A stretch of DNA of 64,000 nucleotides from Roridomyces roridus (Eukaryota > Basidiomycota > Agaricomycetes > Agaricales > Mycenaceae): positions 1 to 64,000 of the forward strand of contig JARKIF010000055.1 in the NCBI GenBank assembly GCA_029378245.1, written 5' to 3'. Under the pieces are notes generated by a model. That model worked only from the letters and a program-made list of their open reading frames with translations. It was not told the origin of the DNA and searched no databases. Each line of letters opens with the position of its first letter. Position 1 is the first letter of the stretch. A program made the translations under genes and the position numbers. This document shows, piece after piece, positions 10,036 through 20,622 of this stretch.

Positions 10036-12651
10036 ATTGGACTGGGTCGCTCCTTGATGAGAGAGAGGTGATGGACTGATCCGATGTATTAACTTGGGCG
10101 AAGACTCCTGCTGGAGCCCGCTGCACTCCGCAGGGCGGAGGGTGCCGAGGGCAGCCCAACAGGGAACTCTCGCCATCGACCAGCCGAAGGAGGGGGAGGA
10201 ATGGAGAGAACGCCAAGGCACCCAAAAGCGGGGCGAGAATTAGGGGGAAGAGGGAGGGATCCTGACCGCAGGACAGACAGCAATGGTGACGGGTCGAGTG
10301 CCAGACTTGGGGAGCGGCCAATCTGGATGTGCAACAGCAAGTGCCTTCCAGAGCGTCTGCCGTGGAATTGTCGCTTGTCGAAATCCACATGGTGCTAAAG
10401 GTAAAATCCAGCTGGAGTGCCAAAAGCGCCAATGAGCGGAAGAGGGCTTGAGTGGGAGGGTGATCAATGGAACCAGACTGTAGGCATGTAGATATAGCCT
10501 GGTTATCGATATGGAACACCACCTCAAGCCCACGCCAGAATTTGCCCCAAATCTCTGCAGCCCAGAGCACGGCAAACATCTCACGCCAATGGATAGGATG
10601 CCGCCGCTGTCGAGCAGCCACCGGCTCCGCAAAGAACACCCCCAGCGCCTCCCAGTACCCACCAACACCATGCTTCCCGCTTGCATCCGTGAAGACATGC
10701 ACAGACTGCCGTGGTGGACCAATCTTGTAGATGCCATTGAAGAGGGGGAGGCCGTTGTACCACCACAGAACATCGCGCTTAGCCTCAGCCGGAAGGCGGC
10801 GGCGGTGGCGACGAGGAAGGGAGATGAGGTGTCACATAGCATCCCATAAACGTCGCACGAAGAAGCGTCCCACCTCAATGACAGACCGGGCAAAGATGAG
10901 GTGGCCACAGAGCTCCTCAAGGTCAAGATGGCTGGCAGACCCACGAAAGAGAATGGTCTGGAGAAGGCCCAGCAGCCGATCCAGCTTGTCCTGCGGCAAG
11001 CGAGCCTCCATTGCGTCCGAGTCCAACTCGATCCCGAGAAACTCGAGACAGTGCGTGGGGCCCACCTCCTTGCTCTCCGACATAGCAAAACCCAGCTCCT
11101 GAGCAACCTGGCGGAAGACAGCACGGCCGTGGTATGCATACCGGATGCCCTTCGATGCAGGGGTGACATTCAGCCAGTCATCCAGATAATGTTGGATGAG
11201 ACGCATGACTGCATCCCGCGAGAGGAGGACCCAGTGGTGCGCCTCCGCAAAGTAGTTATAGAGGCGGGGGCCTGTGCGCACACCAAAGGGGAGGAAGAGG
11301 TCGATGAGCTTGCGTCCCTTCCACTCAAAGCCCAAAAAGACAGCATCGTCGGGGTGCACCGCTACATGCCGAAACGCCGCTTCGAGATCTGCTTTATACA
11401 GAAAGCAGCCGGGACCAGCCTCCCGTATCCTGTCAATGGCAGCCTGAACAGCCTCGTAAACGAGGTGTCTGTGCTCAACGGGTATGGCATCATTGAGGGA
11501 ATGACCACGCGGAGACGAGAGGTGGTGTATGCGGCGGCGCTTGAGGCTGTACTTTTTTGGGACAGATCCGAGAGGAGAGAAGAGAGGCTGAATTTGCGGG
11601 GTGTCAGTGACGTCGAGCAGCCGGCCCAGAGAAAGCTCATGCTGAATGTCTTTGTCGATGAGGTCAGGGTATGCGAGGGCTGAGGGGAGCGGGGGAGGAA
11701 TGGAGGTCGACGATGCGGGTGCCAGCTCAGCATCCACCCCAAGGTGTACGCCGAATTTGATAGCCTCGACAAGGCCGTCAGCGAAAGCGCGGTCCGGGTA
11801 CTCTGAAAGCGCTGCAGACCAAGCCTTCGTGTGTAGCTTAGGCACAGGCATGGGCTTAGAGTGGGGCGATGTGAGGGGAAAGAGGAGTTCGGTGTTGGGG
11901 CGTGGAGGCGGCACCGGGAACTTGAGCGGGGTCACGGCATGGTCAGTCTCGATGGCCGGGGGAGTAGGGATGACTTCCCTGCTCGTATCCGAGCGAGGAG
12001 AGCCAGAAGCATCTCCCCCTCGCTCACCCGGCTGAATTGACACGCTCTCGAGGGGATTTTCCCGAGGCGGATGTGGCCGAGTGACATTCGGGGGATTTGA
12101 GGACCGTTTGGGACAGGAGAGGGCAGCGTGCGCCTTGCTTGTGCAGTGCGAGCAGATGTGGCGCCGGGGACAGCGCCGGAGGCCATCCCAGCATCCACCA
12201 GGGCGATTGTGCCCCCAGCAGATCTGTGAACGAACGTGATGACCTGCAGGATACAAAATCCTGCCGTCTGATGGCGGCGTCCACGGTCCACGGTCTGGAT
12301 TACCGAGTCGTCCATCGGGGAGGATGTAGGGAGGGGGGCGAAGAGCGGGCATGGGTGGGCAGTCGCGATGTAGCAGCCGGAGGCGGGCGTGGTCGTCGCG
12401 AATGCGTCAAAGACGCCCAAGAAGAAGAAAAAGAAAAAGATCGAAAAATGGTGTCCTACGTCGGGACGAGACTCGTGGGCAAAATGCCGCGGGGAAGAAG
12501 ACTAGTGGGGACAGAGAGGGGAGGGTAGGGGGTGTGGAAAGGTCGTCGCGCCAGACTCAGGCCGGGGCAGGTGACGGACGAGTCCGAAAAAGATGGAGAC
12601 ATGTGATGGCGTCGCTCCTGCCAATCCCCACGGTCTGTCTAGACCATCCAG
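10036..12651 (-). mobile_element. DIRS-like retroelement, truncated
   Basis: The boundaries are where homology between kinase-like genes A and B stops and resumes. The interior encodes, on the minus strand, a gag-like cysteine/histidine cluster, a reverse transcriptase with a YLDDWL active site and a ribonuclease H, the DIRS arrangement. No tyrosine recombinase or methyltransferase reading frame is visible. At 2.6 kb it is about half the usual length, so it is a deletion derivative. No target duplication is visible, which fits recombinase-based insertion. Short inverted GGATTGG/CCAATCC words occur near both ends. Confidence 0.72.
10345..12352 (-). pseudogene. DIRS reverse transcriptase-RNase H with an in-frame stop
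   Basis: The frame from 12352 gives 506 residues. A Cys/His cluster (CWGHNRPGGC...HICSHC...SCP) lies around residues 45-80. A reverse transcriptase follows, with KADLEAAFRHVAVHP, then LPFGVRTGPRLYNYF and YLDDWL at residues 389-394, then a CLEFLGIELD connector. A single TGA at 10834-10832 ends it. The same frame continues without a shift into an RNase H domain (HVFTDASGKHGVGGYW, WREMFAVLWAAEIW, ADALE), which then frameshifts near 10345. The stop may be a point mutation or a recoding site, but the later shift and missing recombinase favour a dead copy. Confidence 0.75.
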
Positions 12652-13505
12652 GTCACCTCAGCAATTGCGGCAACCATTTTGTCGCTCCGCTGCCCGGATC
12701 CACTACTCTCCAAATAAAGCTCGTCGAGCCGCTGTCCACTGCCAGTCGCCACAAGGACCCGCCCTTTCCTGAAGTGTGGAAAGTGCAATGCGGAGAGCAA
12801 ACGTACGTCGCGCGCATCTACGACCCCTTGTATGTCGAGGACGACGAGGGATTCTATGATATTTTCCTCTTTTTCACACGGTCTCTGGTCAACGAGTACA
12901 AGGCATACGAGTTGCTCAAAGATGTGCAAGGCAATCTCGTCCCGCGGTACATCGGATCCTTCTTGAGCATTATCGACACCGTTCCGGAGGACTATCCTTC
13001 CATCCGTTGGATGCATCACACGCCACTGCCGCCCTCCGTACCCATCCCCGAGAAGCGAAGCGTCTTCGTCACTCTCTTGCAGTACATCCCGGGCGAAGAT
13101 CTTCGCCACAGCTCCGAGTGGTCTATCTGCGCTCCTCACAAAGCGGTCATACGGCGCAGTGCCTGTATCGCGGGGCGCGAGTTTCTTCGCCGCATTTGGC
13201 ACTACGACCTCGCCGAGAGGAACACGATTCTCAAGGCCGGGTCACCTTCGCAGGAGCCTTTCTGCGACGATGTATCGTGCAAGCTACGCTGGCAGACGCC
13301 CACGACGCTTTTACGCGAACTTCATCCGAGCATACCCTCCCCAATCACCATCATAGACATGGAGGATACAGACATAGGCAAAAATTGTCCGCCGCCAAAC
13401 GCCGACGGCGATTATGATCTCAACGAGAAAGGACCACGGTGGTTGTCCAAGTACTGGTTCTCGTAGTGCCACGTCGTTTGTTTGCATTTTTTTTTGGGCG
13501 ACTTA

Positions 13506-14724
13506 CAGCTCTTTGCGGAACATAGGGCGCGAGCCGGATTTTTATCAAATATTGTCAGATTTCGATCACCTGCAGTATTCCGCTTCGTATGGGGTCAATT
13601 CTTGTCCAATTCCCTTCGGACATGGACCATTCAATTTCCACGGTTGTTTTACAGTGCGTAGGCTACTAAAATTAATTGTTCTTGTCTACATTTCAATCAC
13701 AAAGAAGCAAACAATCAATTTTGACTATTTACACAGTAGCAGTGGAATCAAGTTTGCTGGAGTCCCGGTATTTCACTGGGGTACTCTGATGGGCTTCCTA
13801 CAGCGCGCCAGGGTACTACCTTGCTGTCAGATACATCAGGGGGACACCGGTGTATTGAGGTCTCCAGCCATCACTGTTCAACTGGATCTCAGCTCATGGT
13901 GGGCAATTTTTCTGAAACAGTGCACGCAGTGCAATGAAGAAACACCTCAACCTACCATTTCGTCCCATCCGAAGGGCATATACGCCTTGGGCAGCGAGCA
14001 GAACGTTGCCCGACGCCGTCACTCGTAGTTTACGTAACATCACTGTCAAAGTTGGATCTTTTGGACTGATTATGCTGTCCTGAGCTCAGTTCTTGTCCGA
14101 TTGTCTTCGGACATGAACCGATCGATTCCCACGGTTGGCTTACAGTGCATAGGACTATAAGGATCATTTATTTTATTTTCCCTTGTACTGAACCACATCC
14201 AACAATGTTTTTGTCACTGTTCTGCTCTCTGGACACTATCAAGAGGAAATCAGACCCTCGGATGGCCCGGGATACTAGTAGGTGGTACTCATGGAATGAA
14301 ACAAATGTTTCGCTTCAGAACAGTTGCTTTCTGTGGGACAAAATGTATCTGAGTGATGCTGGCTACATTTCTTGGCACACCCTGTGTATCAGGATTGATA
14401 CAGGACCGAATTAAGCACCCAGCGCACTTTAAAATACACATATAGAGTACCCTTACAAGGTATTGGGATCCCATAATCCCCTGATGGTCAGTTGAGGCGT
14501 GGATAGTTGAAAATGATATTTGGGTCTTTCTTGGCTCAAGACGCTCACATAACAATTTATGTGAGTAGCCTAAGCACTGTAGAACGACTGTGGGAATCTA
14601 TTGGTCCATGTCCGAAGACAATCGGACAAGAATTGAGCTCACAGCAGGGTAATTAGTGAAAGTGATCGAAATCTCAACAATTTTGACAAAAATCGAGCCG
14701 CGCCCTATGTTCCGCAAAGAGCTG
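13506..14724. mobile_element. TA-flanked element with ~170-bp terminal inverted repeats
   Basis: The left end (CAGCTCTTTGCGGAACATAG from 13506) and the right end (same sequence reverse-complemented, ending at 14724) match for about 170 bp. The match includes a shared CTTCGGACATGGACC block. TA flanks both sides (13504-13505 and 14725-14726), suggesting a Tc1/mariner-type target duplication. A third partial copy of the terminal repeat, in the left-end orientation, lies at about 14092-14165, so a related copy seems nested inside or the element is a rearranged dimer. No transposase frame is recognisable. It lies between the 3' ends of kinase-like genes A and C. Confidence 0.68.
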
Positions 14725-14906
14725 TAAACACTTTCCAAAATCGAATCAGCGAGATTCAACATGAGAATGAGAGCGACAAAAATGAGGAATAGGGTAGAAG
14801 GTACGGAGCACTCCCGCTATAGATTTGGATCGGATCATTATTACTGGTGAAGTACAAAGCACATATTGCAAAAAAAAAAAATGGTGCCACTCCCATCAAA
14901 GGCTCC

Positions 14907-16070
14907 TCACCTGTTCGACATAAGATAGTCGTGAGTGCTAGGGAGCCATTTCGACCATCGCCAGGATCTGTGAAACTTCTCCTGGCACGCCTCTGAATCT
15001 GGCCTGGAATTATTCTCGAGACGCGCTGCAGTGATTGTGGGTTCAAGGGGCGCGTGTTCACCATCGCTGGCAAAACGTTCGACAAACGCAGTTACCATTT
15101 TGTTCAGCCTCTTGATCTCGTGTTCCACCAGATGAACAGATCCAAAATCAATGACTGCGACGGGGATCGAATCAATTTGCTGCCGAGTCAACACCGAATA
15201 GTCGACGGGCTCGCCGCCGGACTGGGATGCGAGCTGAGTGATCAACGATTCGGCGGAAAGCCTGTGTTGCAGCGCGCACTCCGCAGAGGAACAAAATGCC
15301 GTGTGCGAAGGGAGAGTCTCCTTGAGGAGGACATTTCTGTCCTTGAGGTCGATATGATGAACACCACTGAGAATGAAAAGGTGATCCGCTAGACGCACTG
15401 CGTCCAAAATTGCGGTCTTGTGTTCGTCGCAGACGAAAGTAAAGTGTATGTCCCGCTGCGGGTCGCAGTCCTCGTCCTCGTCCTTCTCATCTTGACCCGC
15501 CCCAAGAGCGCGAAGACTCTCCCCAGGGAAAAACTCCAATAGAACGATCTGTACGCTCCTGGGCGGAAAGCGATCCTCGAGCCCGGGTGGAGCCGAGACC
15601 ATGGCCAGGAAACAGCCGACGAAGCGAGGGATGAGGGAGCCCTGGAACCTGGAGAGAGCTGTATAGGCCGCCACCTCGGTGCCCACCCGCTCCCTAGTCT
15701 GCAGAAAGATGTCGTATGCTCCCGTGTCGTCGAAGACATACAATGGATCGTAGAACCGAGCGACCATAGTCCGCCCGTCGCATTCGACCATCCACACTTG
15801 AGCAAATCGTAGGTGCGACAGGCCAATAGAAAGGCCCTTCCGCAGAATGATTTGGTGTGAAGGATATTTTGAGTGGGGTTGCACCGTGTATTGAGAACAG
15901 TGTTGGAGACGACCGTCAGGCTGAGACTCAACTGCACGGTCAGCCTTTGTGAACTTCACGCGTCCACAGCCGTCCTCGTTAGGAGGGGGTGCCACATGCG
16001 TGTGTAGCTCGAATGTAGCGCCTTCGTGGTATTGTGTCGACGGATCGGGGAGAGGAATGAGTTCGGACAT
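14907..16070 (-). CDS. Atypical protein-kinase-like protein C
   Basis: Single uninterrupted frame of 387 residues from the ATG at 16070; the start is shared in context with paralogue D (PLPDPSTQYHEGA). The fold signals are: RFAQVWMVE and TMVARFYDP in the small lobe, with Arg at the beta-3 Lys position near residue 105; TEVAAYTAL as the C-helix Glu; HHIDLKDRNVLL at 238-249 with catalytic Asp and Asn; and VAVIDFGSV with DFG at 308-310. The C-terminus is Trp-rich (SWRWSKWLPS). Apart from the Lys-to-Arg change the catalytic set is complete, so it may be an active kinase or phosphotransferase, or a binding protein. Substrate is unknown. It has paralogues D and E, and is convergent with A. Confidence 0.75.
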   Translation of the reverse strand: MSELIPLPDPSTQYHEGATFELHTHVAPPPNEDGCGRVKFTKADRAVESQPDGRLQHCSQYTVQPHSKYPSHQIILRKGLSIGLSHLRFAQVWMVECDGRTMVARFYDPLYVFDDTGAYDIFLQTRERVGTEVAAYTALSRFQGSLIPRFVGCFLAMVSAPPGLEDRFPPRSVQIVLLEFFPGESLRALGAGQDEKDEDEDCDPQRDIHFTFVCDEHKTAILDAVRLADHLFILSGVHHIDLKDRNVLLKETLPSHTAFCSSAECALQHRLSAESLITQLASQSGGEPVDYSVLTRQQIDSIPVAVIDFGSVHLVEHEIKRLNKMVTAFVERFASDGEHAPLEPTITAARLENNSRPDSEACQEKFHRSWRWSKWLPSTHDYLMSNR

Positions 16071-16510
16071 CGGTGCCTACAACTATAGTAGACGACTGGT
16101 TCAAACTTCAAACACGGCCAGAAGTTTGTGGTTCCTCCGACCTGGTCCACTTTGAGAGTCTGAGTCTGAGTTGCTCTGACACGAGAGAGAGAGAGTTGAC
16201 AAGTGACTACAACGAGTTGAAGAGAGAGAGAGAGGAGAGAGCGAGTTGGATGACGATCACGTGCTTGTAGTTGCATAATCTATGCGTGGTAAAAGCGGTC
16301 ACCTGCTTGAACAACACGGACACACGATCATCGCAGATTTGATTCATTCTTCTCGCGTTTCCCTCTCGATTTTCACAAGCTGACAAATCAAATTCCCCGT
16401 TCGTCGACATTTTCGTTGCATTTTCTACAAAAAAAATCTGTTATATTTCTTGTGCATTTCCCGAGCCCAATCCGCTGCTGACAATTGACCGCCATTGCTT
16501 TCTGCGATTA
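16071..16510. promoter_or_regulatory. Upstream region of kinase-like gene C, with CGATCACGTG element
   Basis: This 440-bp gap holds a GA-rich microsatellite (about 16180-16240) and a CGATCACGTG site at 16254-16263 containing a CACGTG E-box. Genes D and E have the same decamer upstream (20751-20760 and 23799-23808), in all cases next to GA-rich sequence, which makes it a good candidate shared control element. Confidence 0.5.
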
Positions 16511-17408
16511 TCAGGCCTCGTCCTCATCCTTCCAGACTCTGGTCAGCCCGTCAAGCAGCGCAACCAAGAGGAGCTTGCGGAAAGTCCAGTCCACGTCGCC
16601 ATCTGCTGGGTGAATCTGTGGAATGGTCGTGTCCCCCGGTTTCAAATCCAGGAGAATCATGTGGCTCCAGTCAAAGACGAGGGCATTCGGAGCATCGTAA
16701 CGTCTGAAATACTTGTGAACTTGCCTCATGATTTTCTCCGCGTTTCCACAAATCAGAGATTTGAAATCATGGATTCCCCGCTGCGCAGCCGACGCTCGCT
16801 CAGTTTGCACCAAGGCATGTAGCCGTTGTTCTTGCTGTTGCAAGGTATAGCCCGGTGGCAGAGCAGCCCTCCACTCATGCATGCGGATGGCACGACTGTT
16901 CGCATGGGTGAGCGCCCCGCCGTGAGGTCAGAAAACATGCATACCTTCTTTTGACCTCCATCGCAAGGATTGCCTTCTTGTCGACGAACCAGACCATATC
17001 CACCCGCACAGAGCCCTTGTGTTTGTCCGTCACTTGAGATTTGCAAGTCAAGATGCGCCGTTTGGGCGCACCCTCACGGTCAAGATAGTCCTCAAACATG
17101 AGGTTCACGGGGTGGACTATATAGAGGTTTAAGGCACGTTCTATGTCGCCTTCGAGATTGAGGTGGTGCGTCCGCTCGAGGGTGATATCAGAGTAACTTT
17201 TGTCGAGCACGGTTTGCATAGCTTCCTTGTCGAGCAGGGCCCCGAAACGACTCATATCGAGCCGCAAAAGGCCGACAGGAATGGGCTCGAGTGCTGTTGA
17301 GTTGCTGCTGTAGCCGATGTCCTCCCCGGTGCCCTTCCCAGGCAGTCGTGCGTCCGGGCGTATGCGCGGATCAGGTTTGAGGAGGTCTCTGCCGGTGATG
17401 GTCTTCAT
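16511..17408 (-). CDS. PD-(D/E)XK nuclease-like protein G
   Basis: Two exons (17408-16945 and 16895-16511) joined across a 49-bp GT-AG intron give 282 residues. The ATG at 17408 follows a TATA box at 17458-17451. Key features are the conserved block LEGDIERALNLYIVHPVN (about 86-102), then VRVDMVWF with Asp137 and AILAMEVKR with Glu151-x-Lys153. This D-(x)13-E-x-K spacing on predicted strands matches the PD-(D/E)XK nuclease core. A conserved FDWSHMILLDL strand lies in the second exon. Paralogue H has the same residues and the intron at the same place. There is no signal peptide. Similar nuclease domains occur in Crinkler-type effectors; function here is inferred only. Confidence 0.7.
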
Positions 17409-17839
17409 CTGAGGAGGTGCGTCTACTGGGAGCCTCACCGTGTGCAGCACCTTTTATACATGCTCTTGGTCGCCCACGAAAGAGTACGGATCTCCAGCCT
17501 TCACCGCCGCACGATAACCTGGAACTAACAGGATTGGACGTTATTGTAAGGTTGGATTGAGAACAAGCCATGCAGAAAAACTGAAACGCCGAACTTGTCG
17601 CTTATCGAGAAGAAGACACAATTGTTCCAAGTTGAGTGCTCTATTGTTCGAAGGTTGATTCAAGGGAATGCTTTACGGCACGTATGTAGTACAGTGATCA
17701 TCTTCGCACGACGCACGTCTGTACACAACAACATCCACACAGACGCCACGCCGAACAACTGAGATTCAGACGATTCTCACCCGTAAGTTCTTCAGCCTTG
17801 GAGAGGAAACCTGCCATCTGACGCCCTTGCGAGGAAGAT
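17409..17839. promoter_or_regulatory. Shared divergent promoter region of G and B
   Basis: This 431-bp spacer between divergent genes is recognisably homologous to the spacer between F and A (9369-9838); for example both contain AGAGTACGGATCTC. The promoter was therefore duplicated with the gene pair, so the two divergent genes may be co-regulated. Confidence 0.5.
17451..17458 (-). promoter_or_regulatory. TATA box of gene G
   Basis: TATAAAAG on the minus strand is 43-50 bases upstream of the ATG at 17408, matching the box before gene F. Confidence 0.6.
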
Positions 17840-19197
17840 ATGGACTTCGAAAGAGCGGACCCTGATACGATGTTCATGCGGGTGCCACCGGTGCCACCAG
17901 CGTCCAACACCTACCAGAAAGATAGGATATTAACACTGCACGAGCACCCGCCTCCTCTCGAAAGCGCCACTCTCGCAGAGCACAGAGAAAACATGCTCGA
18001 TGCCAAAGGCATGGCTCTCGAACGAAACCTCTATGGTCGCTTGAGCAATTGCGGAAACCACTTTGTCACACCCATCAGACTTTTGACATGAAACTTGTGA
18101 GCTTGTACAAGCTCATTCAAGCTCACAAGCTTCTGCCAAATCGCCGCAAGCTCACAAGCTCACAAGCCAGGTCCCGAAATCCACAAGGTCTGCCGTTCGA
18201 CTCCTGGAAAGTGCAAATTTTTATTTATTCTTGGCCGCTCCTGCATTTACCTTTGTGCTCAATGGATTCAAGGGCTGTCCTGCTGTTTACAGAATTATTT
18301 CTGAGCTGTAATTTGGTTTTTTCAGATGCATTGTTCATTGGAATCGAGCTTGCGAGCTTGTGCGGCAAGCTGCCAAGCCCCACAAGTCCACAAGATGATT
18401 GTCAAAACACTGATGCCGCTGCCCGGATCCGCTACTCTCCAGATAAAGCTCATAGAGCCACTGACCGCGGCCAGTCGGGAGAAGGACCCGCCCTTTCCTG
18501 AAGTGTGGAAAGTGCAATCCGGAGACCAAACGTACGTCGCGCGCATCTACGACCCGTTGTATGTCGAGGACGACGGGTTCTATGACATCTTCCTCTTTTG
18601 CGCGAGGTCACTGGTCAAGGAGTACAAGTCATACGAGTTGCTCAAAGATGTGCAAGGCAATCTCGTCCCGCGGTACATCGGATGCTTCTTGAGCATTATC
18701 GACACCGTTCCGGAGGACTATCCCCCACCCGTTGGGCACACCCCACACCACAGCCGCCCTCGGTTCCCATCCCCGAGAAGAGAAGCGTGTTCGTCACACT
18801 CTTGCAGTACATTCCGGGCGAAGATCTCCGCCACAGCTCCGAGTGGTCTATCTGCGCTTCTCACAGGGCGGCCGTACGACGCAGCGGTTGCATCGCGGAT
18901 CGCGAGTTGGCACGCTGTCAGATTTGGCACCAGGACCTCGCCGAGAGGAACACAATTCTCAAGGTGGGGCCACCTTCAAAGGAGCCCTTTTGCCACGATT
19001 TATCGTGCAAGCTACGCTGGCAGACGCCGGCGACGCTTTTACGGGAGCTTCACCCGACCATACCCTCACCTATCGCCATCATCGACTTTGAACATGTGGA
19101 CATTGGTCCCAAGTGGTATTTGCCGCCAAATGCCGACGGCGATTATGACCTCCTCGAGAATGGACCCGGGTGGTTCTCTAAGTATTGGTTCTCGTAG
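17840..19197 (+). pseudogene. Kinase-like gene B, MITE-interrupted and frameshifted
   Basis: The first part (17840-18072) encodes the same Pro-rich N-terminus as gene A. A 343-bp MITE interrupts it, and the kinase-like part resumes at 18416. A one-base shift near 18728 then changes frame, after the VPEDYP segment. Downstream the frame is open to the stop at 19197, with HQDLAERN as the catalytic loop and IIDFEHVDI at the DFG position (Gly replaced by Glu). The family KYWFS tail is present. Two independent lesions make this a pseudogene unless one is a sequence error. It is divergent from G and convergent with D. Confidence 0.72.
18073..18415. mobile_element. 343-bp MITE inside kinase-like gene B
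   Basis: Inverted ends CATCAGACTTTTGACA at the left and CATCAGTGTTTTGACA at the right (reverse-complemented) bound an insertion absent from gene A. Internally it has repeated AGCTTGTGAGCTTG-type words. No convincing target duplication beyond two bases was found, so the superfamily is undetermined. Confidence 0.62.
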
Positions 19198-19479
19198 CCC
19201 TAGTGGCCTGTATGTTCGCACATTTGTCTAATAAATGTTTCCGAAATCACTGCAGTTCAAAATCGGATCGCTCTCGGAGCTTTCGACTTTTGAAGTTTGA
19301 AACGATGAGACAGCGATCAAAAAAGCCACACACAGAGTGGATCTCAGGCGATAGAATTTGCCCTACTAAGTACTCCCTAGTATTCGATTCAATCGTTCAG
19401 TGAAGATCGTGCATCCATAATATGATTAAAAGTACTATCCCAGCCAGGATGTATCGCAGGATCTCGCCACTCCCTTGGG

Positions 19480-20622
19480 TCAAGATAAATAGTCGTGAGT
19501 ACTAGGAAGCCATTTAGACCAGCGCCAGGATTCATAAAATTTGTCCTTCCAGGAAACTGAATCTGGCCTGGAAGCGTTCTCGAAATGCTTTGCGGTGAGT
19601 GTGTGATCACGGCCGGCTCCGTAACGCTTGGAGAGTGCATTTAGGGATTTGCTCAACCTCTTGACCTCGTATTCCACCAGACGGACAGATCCGAAATCGA
19701 TAACTGCAATGGGGAGCGAATCGATTTGCTGCGGTGTTAGCTTCGAATAGTCAACGGGCTGGCCGTCAGACTGGGATTCGAGCTTTTGGATGAGTGATTC
19801 GGTGGAGAGACTGTGTTGCAGCGCGCACTCCGGGGAAGAACAGAATGCCGAGGATGACGGTGGGGTCTCCTTAAGGAGAACATTTCTGTCCATGAGGTCG
19901 CTATGTTGAATACCACGAAGAATGAGAAGGTGATTCGCCAGAAGCACTGCGTCCAAAATGGCGTTCTTGTGTTCGTCGCAGACGAAAGTGAAGCGTGTGT
20001 TCCACTTCGGGTTCCAGTCCTCGTTCTCGTCCTCCTCCTGCCCATCATGAGGTCCAGGCCCAAGAGCGCGAAGAGTATCCCCGGGGAGAAACTCCAAGAG
20101 GACGACCTGTGCGCTCCTTGGCGGAAAGTGATCCTCGAGCCCGAGAGCTGGGACCATGGCTAAGAAATAGCCAACGAAGCGAGGGACGAGGGTGCCTTGG
20201 AGCTTTGTTAAAGCTGTATACGCAGCCACCTCGGTACCCACACGCTCGTTACTCTGCCTGAAGATATCGTATGCTCCCGTGTCGTCGGAGACATACAAGG
20301 GATCGTAGAAGCGAGCCACCATGATCCGCCCCTCGCATTCGACCATCCAGACTTGGGCGAATCGTAAGTGCGAGAGACCGACAGACAGGCCCTTCCGCAA
20401 AGTGATGCGGTGACTCGGATATTGTGCATGAGGTGGCACAGTGTATTGAGCACAGTGTTTGAGACGACCGTTGGGCTGAGCCTCGATTTCACGGTCAGCT
20501 TGTGTAAATTTGAGGTTTCCCGGTTTGCCAGCCGTGGGATTGGGTGCCACATCAGGATATAGCTCGAAGGCAGCGCCTTCGTGATATTGTGTCGACGGAT
20601 CGGGGAGAGGGACCGGCGGCAT
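19480..20622 (-). CDS. Atypical protein-kinase-like protein D
   Basis: Uninterrupted frame of 380 residues from the ATG at 20622, chosen because its product begins MPPVPLPDPSTQYHEG like paralogue C. The frame is open further upstream. It aligns with C throughout: RFAQVWMVE, MVARFYDPLYV with Arg in the beta-3 position, TEVAAYTAL, HSDLMDRNVLL as catalytic loop, VIDFGSVRLV with DFG, and the SWRWSKWLPSTHDYL end. The catalytic Asp, Asn and metal-binding Asp are all kept. It is divergent from nuclease-like gene H across about 650 bp and convergent with B. Role unknown; it is probably a functional member of the cluster. Confidence 0.75.
   Translation of the reverse strand: MPPVPLPDPSTQYHEGAAFELYPDVAPNPTAGKPGNLKFTQADREIEAQPNGRLKHCAQYTVPPHAQYPSHRITLRKGLSVGLSHLRFAQVWMVECEGRIMVARFYDPLYVSDDTGAYDIFRQSNERVGTEVAAYTALTKLQGTLVPRFVGYFLAMVPALGLEDHFPPRSAQVVLLEFLPGDTLRALGPGPHDGQEEDENEDWNPKWNTRFTFVCDEHKNAILDAVLLANHLLILRGIQHSDLMDRNVLLKETPPSSSAFCSSPECALQHSLSTESLIQKLESQSDGQPVDYSKLTPQQIDSLPIAVIDFGSVRLVEYEVKRLSKSLNALSKRYGAGRDHTLTAKHFENASRPDSVSWKDKFYESWRWSKWLPSTHDYLS

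Larger units (their letters stand above)
9839..13466 (+). pseudogene. Kinase-like gene A, split by a DIRS element
   Basis: The N-terminal part (9839-10035) and the rest (12652-13466) are homologous, in order, to the two parts of kinase-like gene B. Between them lies 2.6 kb of minus-strand retroelement. The C-terminal part is open. It has a kinase-like small lobe (TYVARIYDP, with Arg where the beta-3 Lys is expected), a Glu-containing helix (NEYKAYELL), a catalytic-loop motif HYDLAERN and IIDMEDTDI in the DFG position (Phe-Gly replaced). It ends with the family's KYWFS tail. The N-terminal piece is Pro-rich (PPVPPASNTY) and specific to the A/B subgroup. The insertion should abolish expression of a full product. 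It is divergent from F and convergent with C. Confidence 0.72.

Noticed and set aside
10901..12035. Plus-strand frames of 120-260 residues inside the DIRS element
   Set aside because: They lie antisense to the reverse transcriptase and show only complementary-strand bias.
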